Positions 7,688-16,198 of a stretch of 64,000 nucleotides of DNA are shown one piece after another (position 1 is the stretch's first letter; each line of letters begins with the position of its first letter). The position numbers were made by a program, and so were the translations under genes. Location: assembly GCF_022664455.2 (NCBI RefSeq), contig NZ_JAKRKC020000001.1:5275001-5339000 (forward strand), written 5' to 3'. The stretch is from Actinomadura luzonensis (GTDB taxonomy: Bacteria > Actinomycetota > Actinomycetes > Streptosporangiales > Streptosporangiaceae). The notes under the pieces are model-generated. The model was not told where the DNA came from, made no database searches, and worked only from the letters and a program-made list of their open reading frames with translations.

Positions 7688-9163
7688 TCAGGAGGGTCCG
7701 GTGGCCGCGGTGGCCCGCCGGAGCGCGAGCGCGGCCACGACGGTCACCGCCGTCGCCGCCGCGCCCACCCACGCCGCCGTCGTGTACGCGGCGGCGGCCG
7801 GGAACCGCCCGCCCGGCGGGGTGCCGGCGGCCAGCGTCAGGCCGCCGAGCGCGCTGCCGACCGAGTAGCCGACGCTGCGCACCACCTGGTTGAAGCTCAT
7901 CGCGCTGGACGTCTCCGCCGCCGGGGTGACGGCCAGGATCGCCGCCGGCATGGCCGCCGAGAACGCGCCGACGCCCAGGCCGAGCAGGCCCATCACGGCG
8001 AACGCCGGCCACAGCCCGTCGCGGGCCAGCGCGAACCCCACCAGCGCCACCAGCACGGCCAGCCCGCCGGCCGCCAGCGCCGCCGCCGGGCCGAGCCGCC
8101 GCAGCAACGGCGGCGCCAGCCGCCCGCCGGCGAACCCCATGACCGAGAACGGCACCAGCACCAGGCCCGCCACGAACACCCCGACGCCGGACCCGTACCC
8201 GGCGGACGCCGGCGTCTGCACGTAACGGGTCACCAGCGTCAGCAGCAGGTACATGCCGACGCCGCCGAGCAGCATCACCGCGTTGGCCCCCGCCACCGCC
8301 GGCTCGCGCAGCAGCGCGAGGTCCACCAGCGGGGCCGCCGAGCGGCGCTCGCGCAGCACCCAGCCGGCCAGCAGCACCGCCGCGCCGGCCAGCAGCGCCG
8401 CGCCCAGCTCAGGGCGGCGGGTCCACAGGGCGGTCTGGCTGATCGCCAGGAGCAGCGCGGCCAGGCCCGCGCCCAGCAGCGCCGCGCCCGGCACGTCCAC
8501 CGCGGACGGGCGGCCGGCCGGCGGCCGGGGCACCGACCGCCAGGCGGCGGCCAGCGCGACCGCGGTGATCAGCAGGCCCAGCCCGTACGCCGCGCGCAGC
8601 CCCGCCAGCTCCGTCAGCAGCCCCGCCAGCGGGTAACCGACGCCGATGCCGATGACGGAGGCCACCGACAGCAGCGCGATCACCGGGCCGGAGCGGGCCG
8701 GCGGCAGGTGGTCGCGGGCGACGCCCATCATCAGCGGCGGCAGCCCCAGCCCCGCGCCCTGCGCCACCCGTCCGGCCAGCAGCCAGCCGAACGGCAGCGG
8801 CGCCACGGTCAGCAGGCTGCCCGCCACCACGACCGCCAGCGTCGCCAGGACGGCCAGGCGGCGGCCCGGGCCCGCGCCGAGGCGGCCCAGCAGCGGGGTG
8901 GCGATCGCGCCGACCAGCAGCGGGGCGGTCAGCGTCCACTGGGCGGCGGCCAGCGACACGCCGAGGTCGCCCGCGACCGTGGTGATGAGCGGCGCCCCGA
9001 GGCTGCCGACGACGGCGACGACGAGCGCGATGAACACCAGCGCCGGCACCAGCGCCCGCCCACCGGTCGCCGCCGGCTCCTCGCCTCTTGCCACGAACTC
9101 CTCCTCCCTCGCCGCAGCCTCCCCGTTTCCCGCCGTGGAGGCCCCGTCGCCGGCGGCGGTCAC
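7688..9163 (-). CDS. MFS multidrug efflux transporter (DHA2/EmrB-like)
   Basis: This 491-residue integral membrane protein has a hydrophilic N-terminus of about 40 residues followed by 12-14 hydrophobic helices. The MFS loop-2 region is LLGRLGAGPGRRLAVLATL. Glycine-rich helices such as VGAIATPLLGRLGAGPG and LGLGVGAFSAAMPAAI support a drug:proton antiporter. Substrates are unknown. The GTG at 9163 overlaps the stop of the upstream gene (GTGA), so the two are translationally coupled. The longer open frame upstream is only a shadow of that neighbour. The pair is probably controlled by the divergent HxlR regulator at 9824. Confidence 0.82.
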   Translation of the reverse strand: MTAAGDGASTAGNGEAAAREEEFVARGEEPAATGGRALVPALVFIALVVAVVGSLGAPLITTVAGDLGVSLAAAQWTLTAPLLVGAIATPLLGRLGAGPGRRLAVLATLAVVVAGSLLTVAPLPFGWLLAGRVAQGAGLGLPPLMMGVARDHLPPARSGPVIALLSVASVIGIGVGYPLAGLLTELAGLRAAYGLGLLITAVALAAAWRSVPRPPAGRPSAVDVPGAALLGAGLAALLLAISQTALWTRRPELGAALLAGAAVLLAGWVLRERRSAAPLVDLALLREPAVAGANAVMLLGGVGMYLLLTLVTRYVQTPASAGYGSGVGVFVAGLVLVPFSVMGFAGGRLAPPLLRRLGPAAALAAGGLAVLVALVGFALARDGLWPAFAVMGLLGLGVGAFSAAMPAAILAVTPAAETSSAMSFNQVVRSVGYSVGSALGGLTLAAGTPPGGRFPAAAAYTTAAWVGAAATAVTVVAALALRRATAATGPS

Positions 9164-9750
9164 CGGCCGGCCCGGCCGGGCCCGGGGAACGGCACGCCCC
9201 AGGGCTCGTCCTCCAGTTCGAGGCCGTTCGCCAGGTAGGCGATGGTCCGGTACCAGCCGGCCAGGACGAGCAGTTCGAGCAGTTGCGCGTCCTCGTAGTG
9301 AGCGTGCAGGGCGTCCCAGGCGGGCCGCGACAGCCGGGCGGTGTCGTGCAGCTCGTCCACGGCGGCGAGCAGGGCCGCGTGGCGGGGCGGCCAGGAGCCG
9401 TCGGTTCCCGGCCCGCCGCCGGTCCCCGGTCCGGTGGCGGTCGCGCGCAGCCGTTCGGGGGTGAGCCCGGCCTGCGGGGCGAGGGTCGCCGCGTGCACGC
9501 CCCACTCGTACCCGCAGCCGGCGCGCGCGGTGACGCGGGCGATGACGAGCTCCCGGTCGGCGGCGGGCAGCAGCCCGTGGCCCAGCAGCCCCGCCCCCAG
9601 GGGGAACATCCGCGAGGCCAGCTCGGGGTGGCGGTGCAGGACGCGGAACAGCAGGAGCGGCTGGTACGGCACGCCGGGCGGCATCCAGCGGCGCAGCGAC
9701 CGCTCGACGTCGGCCGGATAGGGCGGTTCGAGCGGTGCGACGCGCGGCAT
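9160..9750 (-). CDS. carboxymuconolactone decarboxylase / AhpD-like protein
   Basis: This 196-residue protein carries the CMD-family active-site block ARAGCGYEWGVHAATL near residue 90: a Cys, a Glu and a His in the family spacing, but without the CxxC pair of true AhpD peroxidases. The C-terminal AWDALHAHYEDAQLLELLVLAGWYRTIAYLANGLELE also fits the family. Members include gamma-carboxymuconolactone decarboxylases and thiol peroxidase-like proteins of unknown substrate. The ATG at 9750 follows GGAGAGGGAG; the longer frame reaches into the promoter region and is rejected. It is the first gene of a two-gene operon with the MFS exporter. Confidence 0.8.
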   Translation of the reverse strand: MPRVAPLEPPYPADVERSLRRWMPPGVPYQPLLLFRVLHRHPELASRMFPLGAGLLGHGLLPAADRELVIARVTARAGCGYEWGVHAATLAPQAGLTPERLRATATGPGTGGGPGTDGSWPPRHAALLAAVDELHDTARLSRPAWDALHAHYEDAQLLELLVLAGWYRTIAYLANGLELEDEPWGVPFPGPGRAGR

Positions 9751-9768
9751 CAGGACTCCCTCTCCTGC

Positions 9769-9799
9769 TTCGGCTTCCGAACCACTATGATGCTTCGAA
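9769..9799. promoter_or_regulatory. small inverted repeats between CMD gene and HxlR gene, possible operator
   Basis: TTCGGCTTCCGAA (9769-9781, 5-bp arms) and a TTCGAA palindrome (9794-9799) lie in the short divergent promoter region. Position suggests an HxlR operator; the motifs are short. Confidence 0.3.
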
Positions 9800-9823
9800 A
9801 ACAGAACCGCAAGAGGGGTGACG

Positions 9824-10180
9824 ATGGCGGCAAGCACGCCCCGGCCGGGCCGGCCGGCCCGGGGCTCGGCGTCCGGGCGTCCGGTGATGGCGGCGCTCGA
9901 CCTGCTCGGCCGGCGCTGGACGATGCGCATCCTGTGGGAGCTCAGCCGGGCCCCGGCGGGCTTCCGCGAGCTTCAGCGGCGGTGCGAGGGCATGTCGTCC
10001 AGCGTGCTCAGCGACCGGCTCGACGAGCTGGCCGCCGTCCGCCTGGTCGCCCAGGACGGCGGCGGCTACCGGCTCACCCCGCTCGGCGCGGACCTGGTCG
10101 AGGCGCTCGCCCCGCTCAGCGCGTGGAGCCGCCGCTGGGCCGAGGAGCTGGGCGACGCCGCCCAGGAGCCCCCGGGCTGA
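9824..10180 (+). CDS. HxlR-family transcriptional regulator
   Basis: This 118-residue winged-helix protein has the HxlR signature: VMAALDLLGRRWTMRILWELSRAPAGFRELQRRCEGMSSSVLSDRLDEL followed by the wing VRLVAQDGGGYRLTPLG. HxlR proteins often respond to oxidants, electrophiles or aldehydes. No Cys near the N-terminus supports thiol sensing here; the only Cys is in RRCEGM, within the DNA-reading region. The ATG at 9824 is preferred because AAGAGG sits seven bases upstream, whereas the GTG at 9818 overlaps that site. It is divergent from the CMD/MFS operon and probably controls it. Confidence 0.9.
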   Translation: MAASTPRPGRPARGSASGRPVMAALDLLGRRWTMRILWELSRAPAGFRELQRRCEGMSSSVLSDRLDELAAVRLVAQDGGGYRLTPLGADLVEALAPLSAWSRRWAEELGDAAQEPPG

Positions 10181-10195
10181 CACCTCAGGCGCCGG

Positions 10196-11161
10196 TCAGC
10201 GCACCTGGACGAGCTTCGCGTGGTCGGCGTCCGGCAGCCAGTCGCGCCCGGGAGCGTACTCCAGCCACCGCCGCGCCCGGCCCACGTCCGCGAACCCGCG
10301 CAGCAGGAGGTCGAGCAGCGGGTGCCGGCGGGACTCGCGCCAGGCCAGCGACCACGCGTACAGCGGCGTGGGCCCGGTGAGCGGGATCGCGCGCAGGCCC
10401 GCGTGGTCGGGCAGCGGCGCGTCCGCGGGGAACAGGGTGAAGCACGACGGATCGGCCCGGACGTGCTCCACGAGGTGGTCGAGCCCGAGGTTGGGGCCGT
10501 CCTCGCGCCGCGTGAGGCCGAACTCGTCGGCGAAGCGCCGCAGGAAGTCCAGGCGGGTCAGCTCGGCCGGGCACCACAGGGTGCTGCCGCGCAGGTCGGC
10601 GGGGCGCAGTTCGGCCGCGCCGGCCAGCGGGTGCGAGGTGCTGACCAGGGCGTCGACGGGCTCCAGGCGCACCAGGCGGTGGGCGAGCCCGGCGTCGCGG
10701 CCGTCGCCGAGCGGGTGCACCCGGCCGAAGCCCAGGTCGGTCTCGCCGCGCAGCAGCAGCTCCGCCGCCGACGGCCAGTCGCGGGCCGGGCCGGGTTGCA
10801 GGCGCACCGCGCCGAACGCCGCCACCGCCTGCGCGACGGTGCGCATCGGCGCGTACAGATGGCCCCACACGTCGATCCGCACCACCGGACCGGGGCCGAG
10901 GACCGCCGCGACCGCGCGCTCCCCCGCCGCCAGGGCCTCGCGGGCGGCCGGGAGCAGACGCTCGCCCGCCTCGGTGAGCCGGGTGCCGCCCGCGCGCTCG
11001 AACAGGCGCACCGCGAGCAGCGACTCCAGGCGGGCGACGCGCTTGGACAGTGCCTGCTGGCTGGTGTGCAGCCGCTGGGCGGCCCGCCCGAAGTGCAGTT
11101 CCTCCGCGGTCGCGACGAACGCGCGAACCAGCGCCAGGTCCAGGTCCACGCCGCTGACCAT
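10196..11161 (-). CDS. LysR-family transcriptional regulator
   Basis: This 321-residue regulator has an N-terminal winged helix (residues 5-65): DLALVRAFVATAEELHFGRAAQRLHTSQQALSKRVARLESLLAVRLFER. The C-terminal effector domain has the two Rossmann-like halves of LTTRs. It is divergent from a quinone-oxidoreductase-like gene 103 bases away, the classic LTTR arrangement, so it probably activates or represses 11265-12604 and itself. Its effector is unknown. The ATG at 11161 gives the usual short N-terminus before the helix-turn-helix. Confidence 0.9.
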   Translation of the reverse strand: MVSGVDLDLALVRAFVATAEELHFGRAAQRLHTSQQALSKRVARLESLLAVRLFERAGGTRLTEAGERLLPAAREALAAGERAVAAVLGPGPVVRIDVWGHLYAPMRTVAQAVAAFGAVRLQPGPARDWPSAAELLLRGETDLGFGRVHPLGDGRDAGLAHRLVRLEPVDALVSTSHPLAGAAELRPADLRGSTLWCPAELTRLDFLRRFADEFGLTRREDGPNLGLDHLVEHVRADPSCFTLFPADAPLPDHAGLRAIPLTGPTPLYAWSLAWRESRRHPLLDLLLRGFADVGRARRWLEYAPGRDWLPDADHAKLVQVR

Positions 11162-11264
11162 ATCCGACAACCCGGCGTTGTGAGCCGGACGGTCCCGTTG
11201 TTGGCCCGGCCGCCGGCCCGCCTGCTGGACTGGCCGCCGACACGCACTTGAGGAGGAAACCACC

Positions 11265-12191
11265 ATGAAGGCTCTCATCCCGACCGGCGATCCCGCGGAA
11301 CCGGTCGTGCTCGCCGACGTCCCGGAGCCGGTGCCCGGGCCGGACGAGGTGCTGGTGAAGGTGGAGGCGTTCTCCGTCAACCGGGGCGAGACGTTCAAGC
11401 TGGAGCGGCCCGCGCCCGGCGACCGGCCGGGCAAGGACGTCGCGGGCCTGGTGGTCCAGCCGGCCGCCGACGGCAGCGGGCCGGGCGGCATCGCCCGCGT
11501 CGTCGGCCATCCCATGGCGGGCGGCTGGGCCGAGTACGCGGCCGTCCCGACGCACGCGCTCGCCGTGCTGCCCGACGGCGTCACCACCCACCAGGCCGCG
11601 GCGCTGCCGCTCGCCGGGCTCACCGCGTTGCGGCTGCTCCGCGCGGCCGGACCGGTGCTGGGCCGGCGGGTGCTGCTGACCGGCGCGTCCGGCGGCGTGG
11701 GCCACTACGTGACCGAGCTGGCGGCCGCCGCCGGCGCCGAGGTCACCGCCGTCACCCGGGACGCGGGCCGCGGCGCCCGGCTCGCCGAGCTCGGCGCGGC
11801 GCGCGTCGTCCACGACCTGGCCGACGCGCGCGGCCCGTACGACCTGGTGCTGGAGTCGACCGGCGGCCCGGCCCTGCCCCTCGCGCTGGCCCGGACGGCC
11901 AGGCGGGGCACGCTGATCTGGTTCGGGCAGGCCGGCCGGCGGCCGTCGACGCTCGACTTCTTCGCCTTCTTCGACGGGCCGGAGTCGGCCGTCATCCGCC
12001 ATTTCCACTACCTGGACGACGACACGCCGCTCGGCGACGACCTGGCGACGCTCGTCCGGCTGACCGCCGAGGGCCGCCTGCACCCGGAGATCGGCCGGCT
12101 CGCCGACTGGGCCGACACCGCGAGCGTGCTCACCGACCTGCGCGAGCGCCGCGTCCGCGGCAAGGCCGTCCTCACTGTGAACGGAGAATGA
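11265..12191 (+). CDS. zinc-independent NADPH:quinone oxidoreductase-like MDR protein
   Basis: This 308-residue medium-chain reductase has an N-terminal GroES-like domain (residues 1-115) and a Rossmann domain with the nucleotide motif VLLTGASGGVGHYVTELAAAAGAEV near residue 142. It lacks the Cys and His ligands of zinc alcohol dehydrogenases, which places it with quinone or enone reductases. It likely reduces an electrophilic carbonyl compound using NADPH. An AGGAGG site precedes the ATG. The downstream NTF2-like gene starts within or just after the stop, so the two are co-transcribed, probably under the divergent LysR protein. Confidence 0.88.
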   Translation: MKALIPTGDPAEPVVLADVPEPVPGPDEVLVKVEAFSVNRGETFKLERPAPGDRPGKDVAGLVVQPAADGSGPGGIARVVGHPMAGGWAEYAAVPTHALAVLPDGVTTHQAAALPLAGLTALRLLRAAGPVLGRRVLLTGASGGVGHYVTELAAAAGAEVTAVTRDAGRGARLAELGAARVVHDLADARGPYDLVLESTGGPALPLALARTARRGTLIWFGQAGRRPSTLDFFAFFDGPESAVIRHFHYLDDDTPLGDDLATLVRLTAEGRLHPEIGRLADWADTASVLTDLRERRVRGKAVLTVNGE

Positions 12192-12193
12192 CC

Positions 12194-12604
12194 ATGAGCG
12201 AGGTCACCGACCCCAGAGCCGTCGTCGTCCGCTACGTCGAGGCCGTCCGCGACGGCGACGCCGCCGTCATCCGCGACAGCTTCGCCCAGGACGCGACCTG
12301 GCACTACCCCGGCGACCTGCCGATCTCGAAGGTGTGGCGGGGCCGCGACGCGATCGTCGACGACTTCCTCGGCGGCCTGGGGCCGATCCTCGTCCCCGGC
12401 ACGATGGAGGTGCGGCTCGTCAGCACGATCGCCGAGGGCGACCGCGTGGTCGCCGAGTGGACCTCGACGGCGCGCACGGTGTACGGGGGCGTCTACGACA
12501 ACCGCTGCGCCGGCGTCTGCACGGTCCGGGACGGCCGGATCACCTCGGTCGTCGAGTACACCGACACCCGGCACGTGGCCGCGGCTCTCTTCCCCGGCGC
12601 GTGA
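12194..12604 (+). CDS. SnoaL/NTF2-like (ketosteroid-isomerase fold) protein
   Basis: This 136-residue cone-shaped alpha+beta barrel protein contains RYVEAVRDGDAAVIRDSFAQDATWHYPGDLP, then GRDAIVDDFLGGL and a C-terminal WTSTARTVYGGVYDNRCAGVCTVRDGRITSVVEYTDT, all typical of SnoaL-like proteins. The family includes isomerases, cyclases and dehydratases; the reaction is not identifiable. ATG 12194 gives better spacing from GGAG than the overlapping ATG 12188, but either is possible. It forms an operon with the MDR reductase. Confidence 0.82.
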   Translation: MSEVTDPRAVVVRYVEAVRDGDAAVIRDSFAQDATWHYPGDLPISKVWRGRDAIVDDFLGGLGPILVPGTMEVRLVSTIAEGDRVVAEWTSTARTVYGGVYDNRCAGVCTVRDGRITSVVEYTDTRHVAAALFPGA

Positions 12605-12610
12605 CCACGC

Positions 12611-12813
12611 TCAGGATCTTTGGGCGTGCGCGGCCAGGAACGGCAGGACGGCCGGCAGCACGTCCGCCGATCGGGCCCAGCAGCCCTGGCGGTCGGCGGC
12701 GGCGCTCTGCCGCATGATCTGGTACGCGTCGGCGCCGTCGGGCAGGCCGAGCAGGCGCAGCGTGGGCCCGACCGCCGAGCGGAGGCCGGGAGCATGCCCG
12801 GGTGGAGCACCAC
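12611..12813 (-). pseudogene. possible 3' remnant of a degraded gene
   Basis: The minus strand from about 12785 to 12611 reads LRLLGLPDGADAYQIMRQSAAADRQGCWARSADVLPAVLPFLAAHAQ with coding-like third-position GC. Upstream of 12785 that pattern is lost, while another minus frame (LHPGMLPASARRS) becomes plausible, as if a frameshift lies near 12780. No complete gene can be built and I do not recognise the family. The rest of the gap up to 12923 shows nothing else. Confidence 0.3.
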
Positions 12814-12923
12814 GGCAGGGCCTTCCAGAGCAGATCACGCCCGACGCCCCGTCCGACGACTGCCCCCTGCCCGAGGTCCCCTTGGAGGCGCTCACGGCCT
12901 GGGCCCGGCTCGCCGCCCCGCCA

Positions 12924-14156
12924 TCACCGCGGCCCGGCGGGCCTACGACCGCTCAGCAGGCCCGGCCCGGTGAGACGCCGGGTCCTGGCGCGGGTGAGCA
13001 GGGCGGTGGTGAGCGCGGTGGCGAGGGCGACGGCGGCGATGCCCGCGCCGAAGACGCGGAAGGTGGCCACCGGCCCGAGGGTCCGCACCACGAACCCGGC
13101 GGCGATCGCGGGCAGGGAGATCGCGGCGTACGCGACGACGTAGAACGCGGACATGACCCGGGCGCGGTGGTCGGGTGGGGCCGCCGCGCCCAGCAGCCCC
13201 AGCGAGCCGCCGAGCCCGAGCCCGCCGCCGAGGCCCATGACCACGCTCGACGCGACGAACCCGGCCGCGCTGCCCGCCGAGACCGACAGGGACATGAGGG
13301 CGACCCCGGCGGCGAGGACGAGCATGCCGGACCAGAGCTGCGTGACCGCCGGCAGCCCTCCGGAGGCCGGCCCGGGCAGGCGGCGGGCGAGCACGGGGGC
13401 CAGCGCGGCGGCCGTGCCCATGACGAAGACGGCCAGCCCGCCCGGCAGGTTCCCGGCCGACCCCGTCAGGGCGGGCGCCAGCGCGGGCACCAGCGCCAGG
13501 TACAGCCCGACGATCGACCAGGACGACGTCACCCCGAGCCCCGACAGCGCGAACGTCGCGGCGATCTCCCTCGGCACCCCGGGCGCCGCCATCCGGAACC
13601 CGGAGCGCGTCCCGGCCGTCTCCGGCCGCCGCCACACCCCCGCCAGCAGCAGGAGGCCGACCGCCGCGAGGACGGCGAACGGCGTGAGCAGCGGGGCGGG
13701 CGCGTACTCGACGAGGACCGCGCCGAGCAGCGCGCCGGTCCCCATCCCGAGCCCGCTGGCCAGCGTGTTGATCAGCCCGGCGGCGGCCGGCCGCAGGTCG
13801 AGCAGGGCCGCGCCGGCGGCGCTGATCGCGACGCCGGTGGCCACGCCCTGCAGGCCGCGCGCGGCGAACAGCCAGCCCACCCCGGACGCCGCCGCGAACA
13901 GCCCCAGCGAGACGAGCAGCCCGGCCAGCCCGGCCAGGACGGCCGGCCGCCGCCCCCACGAGTCGGAGACCCGCCCGAACAGCAGCAGCGCCGCGAGCAC
14001 CCCGAGGCAGTACGTGGCGTAGACCAGCGTCATCGTGGACGTGGGGATCGCCCAGGCGGCGGCGTAGAGCTTGTAGAGCGGGGACGGCGTGGCCGACGCG
14101 GCCAGGCAGAGGCCGATGACCCCGGCCTTGATGGTGATGTCGTTCACGCATCTCAC
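12924..14156 (-). CDS. MFS transporter (12-helix, DHA1-like)
   Basis: This 410-residue membrane protein has about 12 helices. The MFS loop-2/3 signature appears as LLFGRVSDSWGRRPAVLAGLAG near residue 65, and the following region RGLQGVATGVAISAAGAALLDL resembles motif B/C of drug exporters. The mid-chain loop near residue 190 is basic. It starts at the ATG at 14156 after AGGGTGAG. Substrate unknown; export of a drug or metabolite is the usual role. It is divergent from an AraC/DJ-1 regulator 77 bases away, which is the likely regulator. Confidence 0.82.
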   Translation of the reverse strand: MRCVNDITIKAGVIGLCLAASATPSPLYKLYAAAWAIPTSTMTLVYATYCLGVLAALLLFGRVSDSWGRRPAVLAGLAGLLVSLGLFAAASGVGWLFAARGLQGVATGVAISAAGAALLDLRPAAAGLINTLASGLGMGTGALLGAVLVEYAPAPLLTPFAVLAAVGLLLLAGVWRRPETAGTRSGFRMAAPGVPREIAATFALSGLGVTSSWSIVGLYLALVPALAPALTGSAGNLPGGLAVFVMGTAAALAPVLARRLPGPASGGLPAVTQLWSGMLVLAAGVALMSLSVSAGSAAGFVASSVVMGLGGGLGLGGSLGLLGAAAPPDHRARVMSAFYVVAYAAISLPAIAAGFVVRTLGPVATFRVFGAGIAAVALATALTTALLTRARTRRLTGPGLLSGRRPAGPR

Positions 14157-14233
14157 CCTGGCGAAGGCCGATCCGGTTCACGAGTGGCAGGACTGCCTAC
14201 CTCCGTCAAAATCCTGCCGCTAGGCTGGAGCGT

Positions 14234-15202
14234 GTGAAGACGCCTGGAGTGGTCGCGGTGGCCGTGCTCGACGGCATGCCGATCTTCGAGCTGTCCATCG
14301 TCTGCGAGACGTTCGGGCTGGCCCGGACCGACCTCGCCGACCCCTGGTACGAGCTGCGCCTGGCGGCCGCAGGACCGGTCCGCACCCGTCACGGGTTCAC
14401 GCTGACGCCGCCGTACGGGCTGGACGCGCTGGCGAGCGCGGACACGGTGGTCGTGCCCGCGCTGCCCGCCGACCACGTGGACGGCGACGCCCGGCCCCAC
14501 CCTGACCTGCTGGACGCGCTCAGGGCCGCGCACGCGCGCGGCGCGCGCCTGGTCTCGCTGTGCACGGGGGCGTTCGCGCTGGCCGCGGCGGGCCTGCTCG
14601 ACGGCCGGCCCGCCACCACCCACTGGATGCGCACCGGCCTGCTGCGCGCCCGCCACCCCCGGGTCCTGGTGGACCCGTCCGTCCTGTACGTGGACGACGG
14701 CGACATCCTGACCAGCGCGGGCCGCAGCGCCGGGCTCGACCTGTGCCTGCACGTCATCCGCCAGGACCTCGGCGCGGACGTCGCCAACCAGGTGGCCCGC
14801 CGCCTCGTCGTCCAGGCGCACCGGCCGGGCGGCCAGGCCCAGTACATCGACGCCCCGATGCCCCGCACCGACGGCGACGGCCTCGCCCCGCTGCTGCAGT
14901 GGGCGGCCGAGCGCCTGCGCGACCCGCTCACCGTCGCCGACCTGGCCAGGCAGGCCGGGCTGAGCCCCCGCACCCTGGCCCGGCGCTTCCACGACGCCAC
15001 CGGCACCACTCCCCTGCGCTGGCTGCACGCCCAGCGGCTGTCGCGGGCCCGGCAGCTCCTGGAGTCCACCGACCTGCCGGTGGACCGGGTGGGCGAGGAG
15101 TGCGGGCTGGGCTCGGCGGGCAACCTGCGCCACCACTTCACCCGCACGGTCGGCGTGACGCCAACCGAGTACCGCCGGGCCTTCCACGAGACCCGTCCCT
15201 GA
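14234..15202 (+). CDS. AraC-family regulator with DJ-1/PfpI-like N-terminal domain (FtrA/GlxA type)
   Basis: This 322-residue regulator has an N-terminal glutamine-amidotransferase-like domain (1-180) with the nucleophile-elbow sequence SLCTGAFALAAAGLLDGRPATTHW; the Cys is present but the catalytic triad of true hydrolases is not evident. The C-terminal AraC domain (215-320) has two helix-turn-helix units: LTVADLARQAGLSPRTLARRFHDATG and LPVDRVGEECGLGSAGNLRHHFTRTVGVTPTEYRR. The GTG at 14234 follows CTGGAG. It is divergent from the MFS transporter gene. Confidence 0.92.
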   Translation: MKTPGVVAVAVLDGMPIFELSIVCETFGLARTDLADPWYELRLAAAGPVRTRHGFTLTPPYGLDALASADTVVVPALPADHVDGDARPHPDLLDALRAAHARGARLVSLCTGAFALAAAGLLDGRPATTHWMRTGLLRARHPRVLVDPSVLYVDDGDILTSAGRSAGLDLCLHVIRQDLGADVANQVARRLVVQAHRPGGQAQYIDAPMPRTDGDGLAPLLQWAAERLRDPLTVADLARQAGLSPRTLARRFHDATGTTPLRWLHAQRLSRARQLLESTDLPVDRVGEECGLGSAGNLRHHFTRTVGVTPTEYRRAFHETRP

Positions 15203-15245
15203 CCCCGGTCACAGCGGTCCCACTAGCCCCAACGTCCTCCCTGAT

Positions 15246-15261
15246 AAGGGCGAAAGTCCCT
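15246..15261. promoter_or_regulatory. DosR/DevR-like box upstream of the HPF-like gene
   Basis: AAGGGCGAAAGTCCCT resembles the mycobacterial and streptomycete hypoxia box (GGGACTNNNGTCCC core): AGGG at one end and AGTCCCT at the other form an imperfect inverted repeat. It lies 68-83 bases before the ATG at 15329, the usual DosR position. Confidence 0.5.
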
Positions 15262-15328
15262 GGCAGCGGGGTCCGTGCTGGTCAGAGGGTGGAGGCATCA
15301 GCAACGGATGCGAAGAAGGTGCTCACGC

Positions 15329-16081
15329 ATGAGGCACATGCCCACCGCTCTCGATCCCGCCGACGTGCAGGTCAAGATCCGTGGCGGGATCCGCCCCGCC
15401 GACGTCCGGCGGGCCAGGGTGACCATGGCCGAACTGGCCGGGCTGGCGCACGAACCGGTGATCGCCGCGAAGGTCACGCTCGCCACCGCGCCCGGCCTCG
15501 CGGCCCGGCGCCGGACGGCCGAGGCGGTGCTGGACGTCCAGGGACGGCTCGTCAGGGCGCAGGCCAGTGCCGCCTCCACCCGGGCGGCCATCCACGTGCT
15601 CCGCGACCGGCTGCGGAGCCGGCTGCTGGAGAGCGCCCGCGACTGGGAGAACCGGCGCAGGCGCCACCACCGCCGGCCCGGGCCCCGCCACGCCGGCGAG
15701 CAGCCCCGGATCGTGCGGCGGCTCGCGGCGGACCGCACCGTCCCCGACGAGGCGGTCGTCGACATGGAGCAGCGCGGCCTCGACTTCCTGCTGTTCACCG
15801 AGGACGTGACGGGCCGGGACAGCATCGTGTACCGCGCAGGCGGCGGCTACCGGCTCGCCCAGCTCGTCCCCGGGCCCGGCCTGCCGACGCCGATCTGCGC
15901 GGCGATCTCGGTCAGCGCGTCGCCCGCGTGCCGGCTCACCGTGTCCGAGGCCGTCGAACGGCTGGAGCTGACCGGCCTGCCGTTCGTGTTCTTCGCCGAC
16001 GCGGCGACGGGGGCCGGCTGCGTCGTCCACCGGCGGGCCGACGGCGACCACGGCCTGGTCAGCACCGTTCCCGGAGCCTGA
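15329..16081 (+). CDS. HPF/RaiA-family ribosome hibernation factor with tandem C-terminal domains
   Basis: This 250-residue protein has the sigma-54-modulation/S30EA fold. The N-terminal ~110 residues (VQVKIRGGIRPADVRRARVTMAELAG, then KVTLATAPGLAARRRTAEAVLDVQGRLVRAQASA) match the ribosome-binding domain. A basic linker RRRRHHRRPGPRH follows, then two copies of the dimerisation-type domain (VEQRGLDFLLFTEDVTGRDSIVYR-like near 155 and LTGLPFVFFADAATGAGCVVHRR near 220). Two C-terminal domains instead of one is the layout of actinobacterial dormancy-type paralogues. The ATG at 15329 follows GAAGG. A DosR-like box upstream supports expression under low oxygen. It should bind idle 30S subunits. Confidence 0.82.
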   Translation: MRHMPTALDPADVQVKIRGGIRPADVRRARVTMAELAGLAHEPVIAAKVTLATAPGLAARRRTAEAVLDVQGRLVRAQASAASTRAAIHVLRDRLRSRLLESARDWENRRRRHHRRPGPRHAGEQPRIVRRLAADRTVPDEAVVDMEQRGLDFLLFTEDVTGRDSIVYRAGGGYRLAQLVPGPGLPTPICAAISVSASPACRLTVSEAVERLELTGLPFVFFADAATGAGCVVHRRADGDHGLVSTVPGA

Positions 16082-16106
16082 CGGCGCGCGGGCCGCGGGC
16101 GGGGCC

Positions 16107-16145
16107 GGGACGCAAGACCTTCCGGTTCGGGCCTTTCGGCCCTGA
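16107..16145. promoter_or_regulatory. tandem DosR/DevR-like boxes upstream of the alcohol dehydrogenase gene
   Basis: TTCGGGCCTTTCGGCCCTGA (16126-16145) contains the inverted repeat GGGCC-TTTC-GGCCC and fits the DosR box pattern well. A weaker half-matching copy GGGACGCAAGACCTT lies at 16107-16121; the two cores start 22 bases apart, about two helical turns. They end 54 bases before the ATG at 16199. Confidence 0.6.
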
Positions 16146-16198
16146 GCGCGGCCCTGTCGGCGCGGCGAGGCTGGGAGCGACGTGAGGAGAGAACAATC

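Noticed and set aside
12714..14237. 507-residue plus-strand frame opposite the MFS gene
   Set aside because: Gly/Arg/Glu-rich low-complexity translation typical of an antisense frame; the minus strand has a clear 12-helix transporter.
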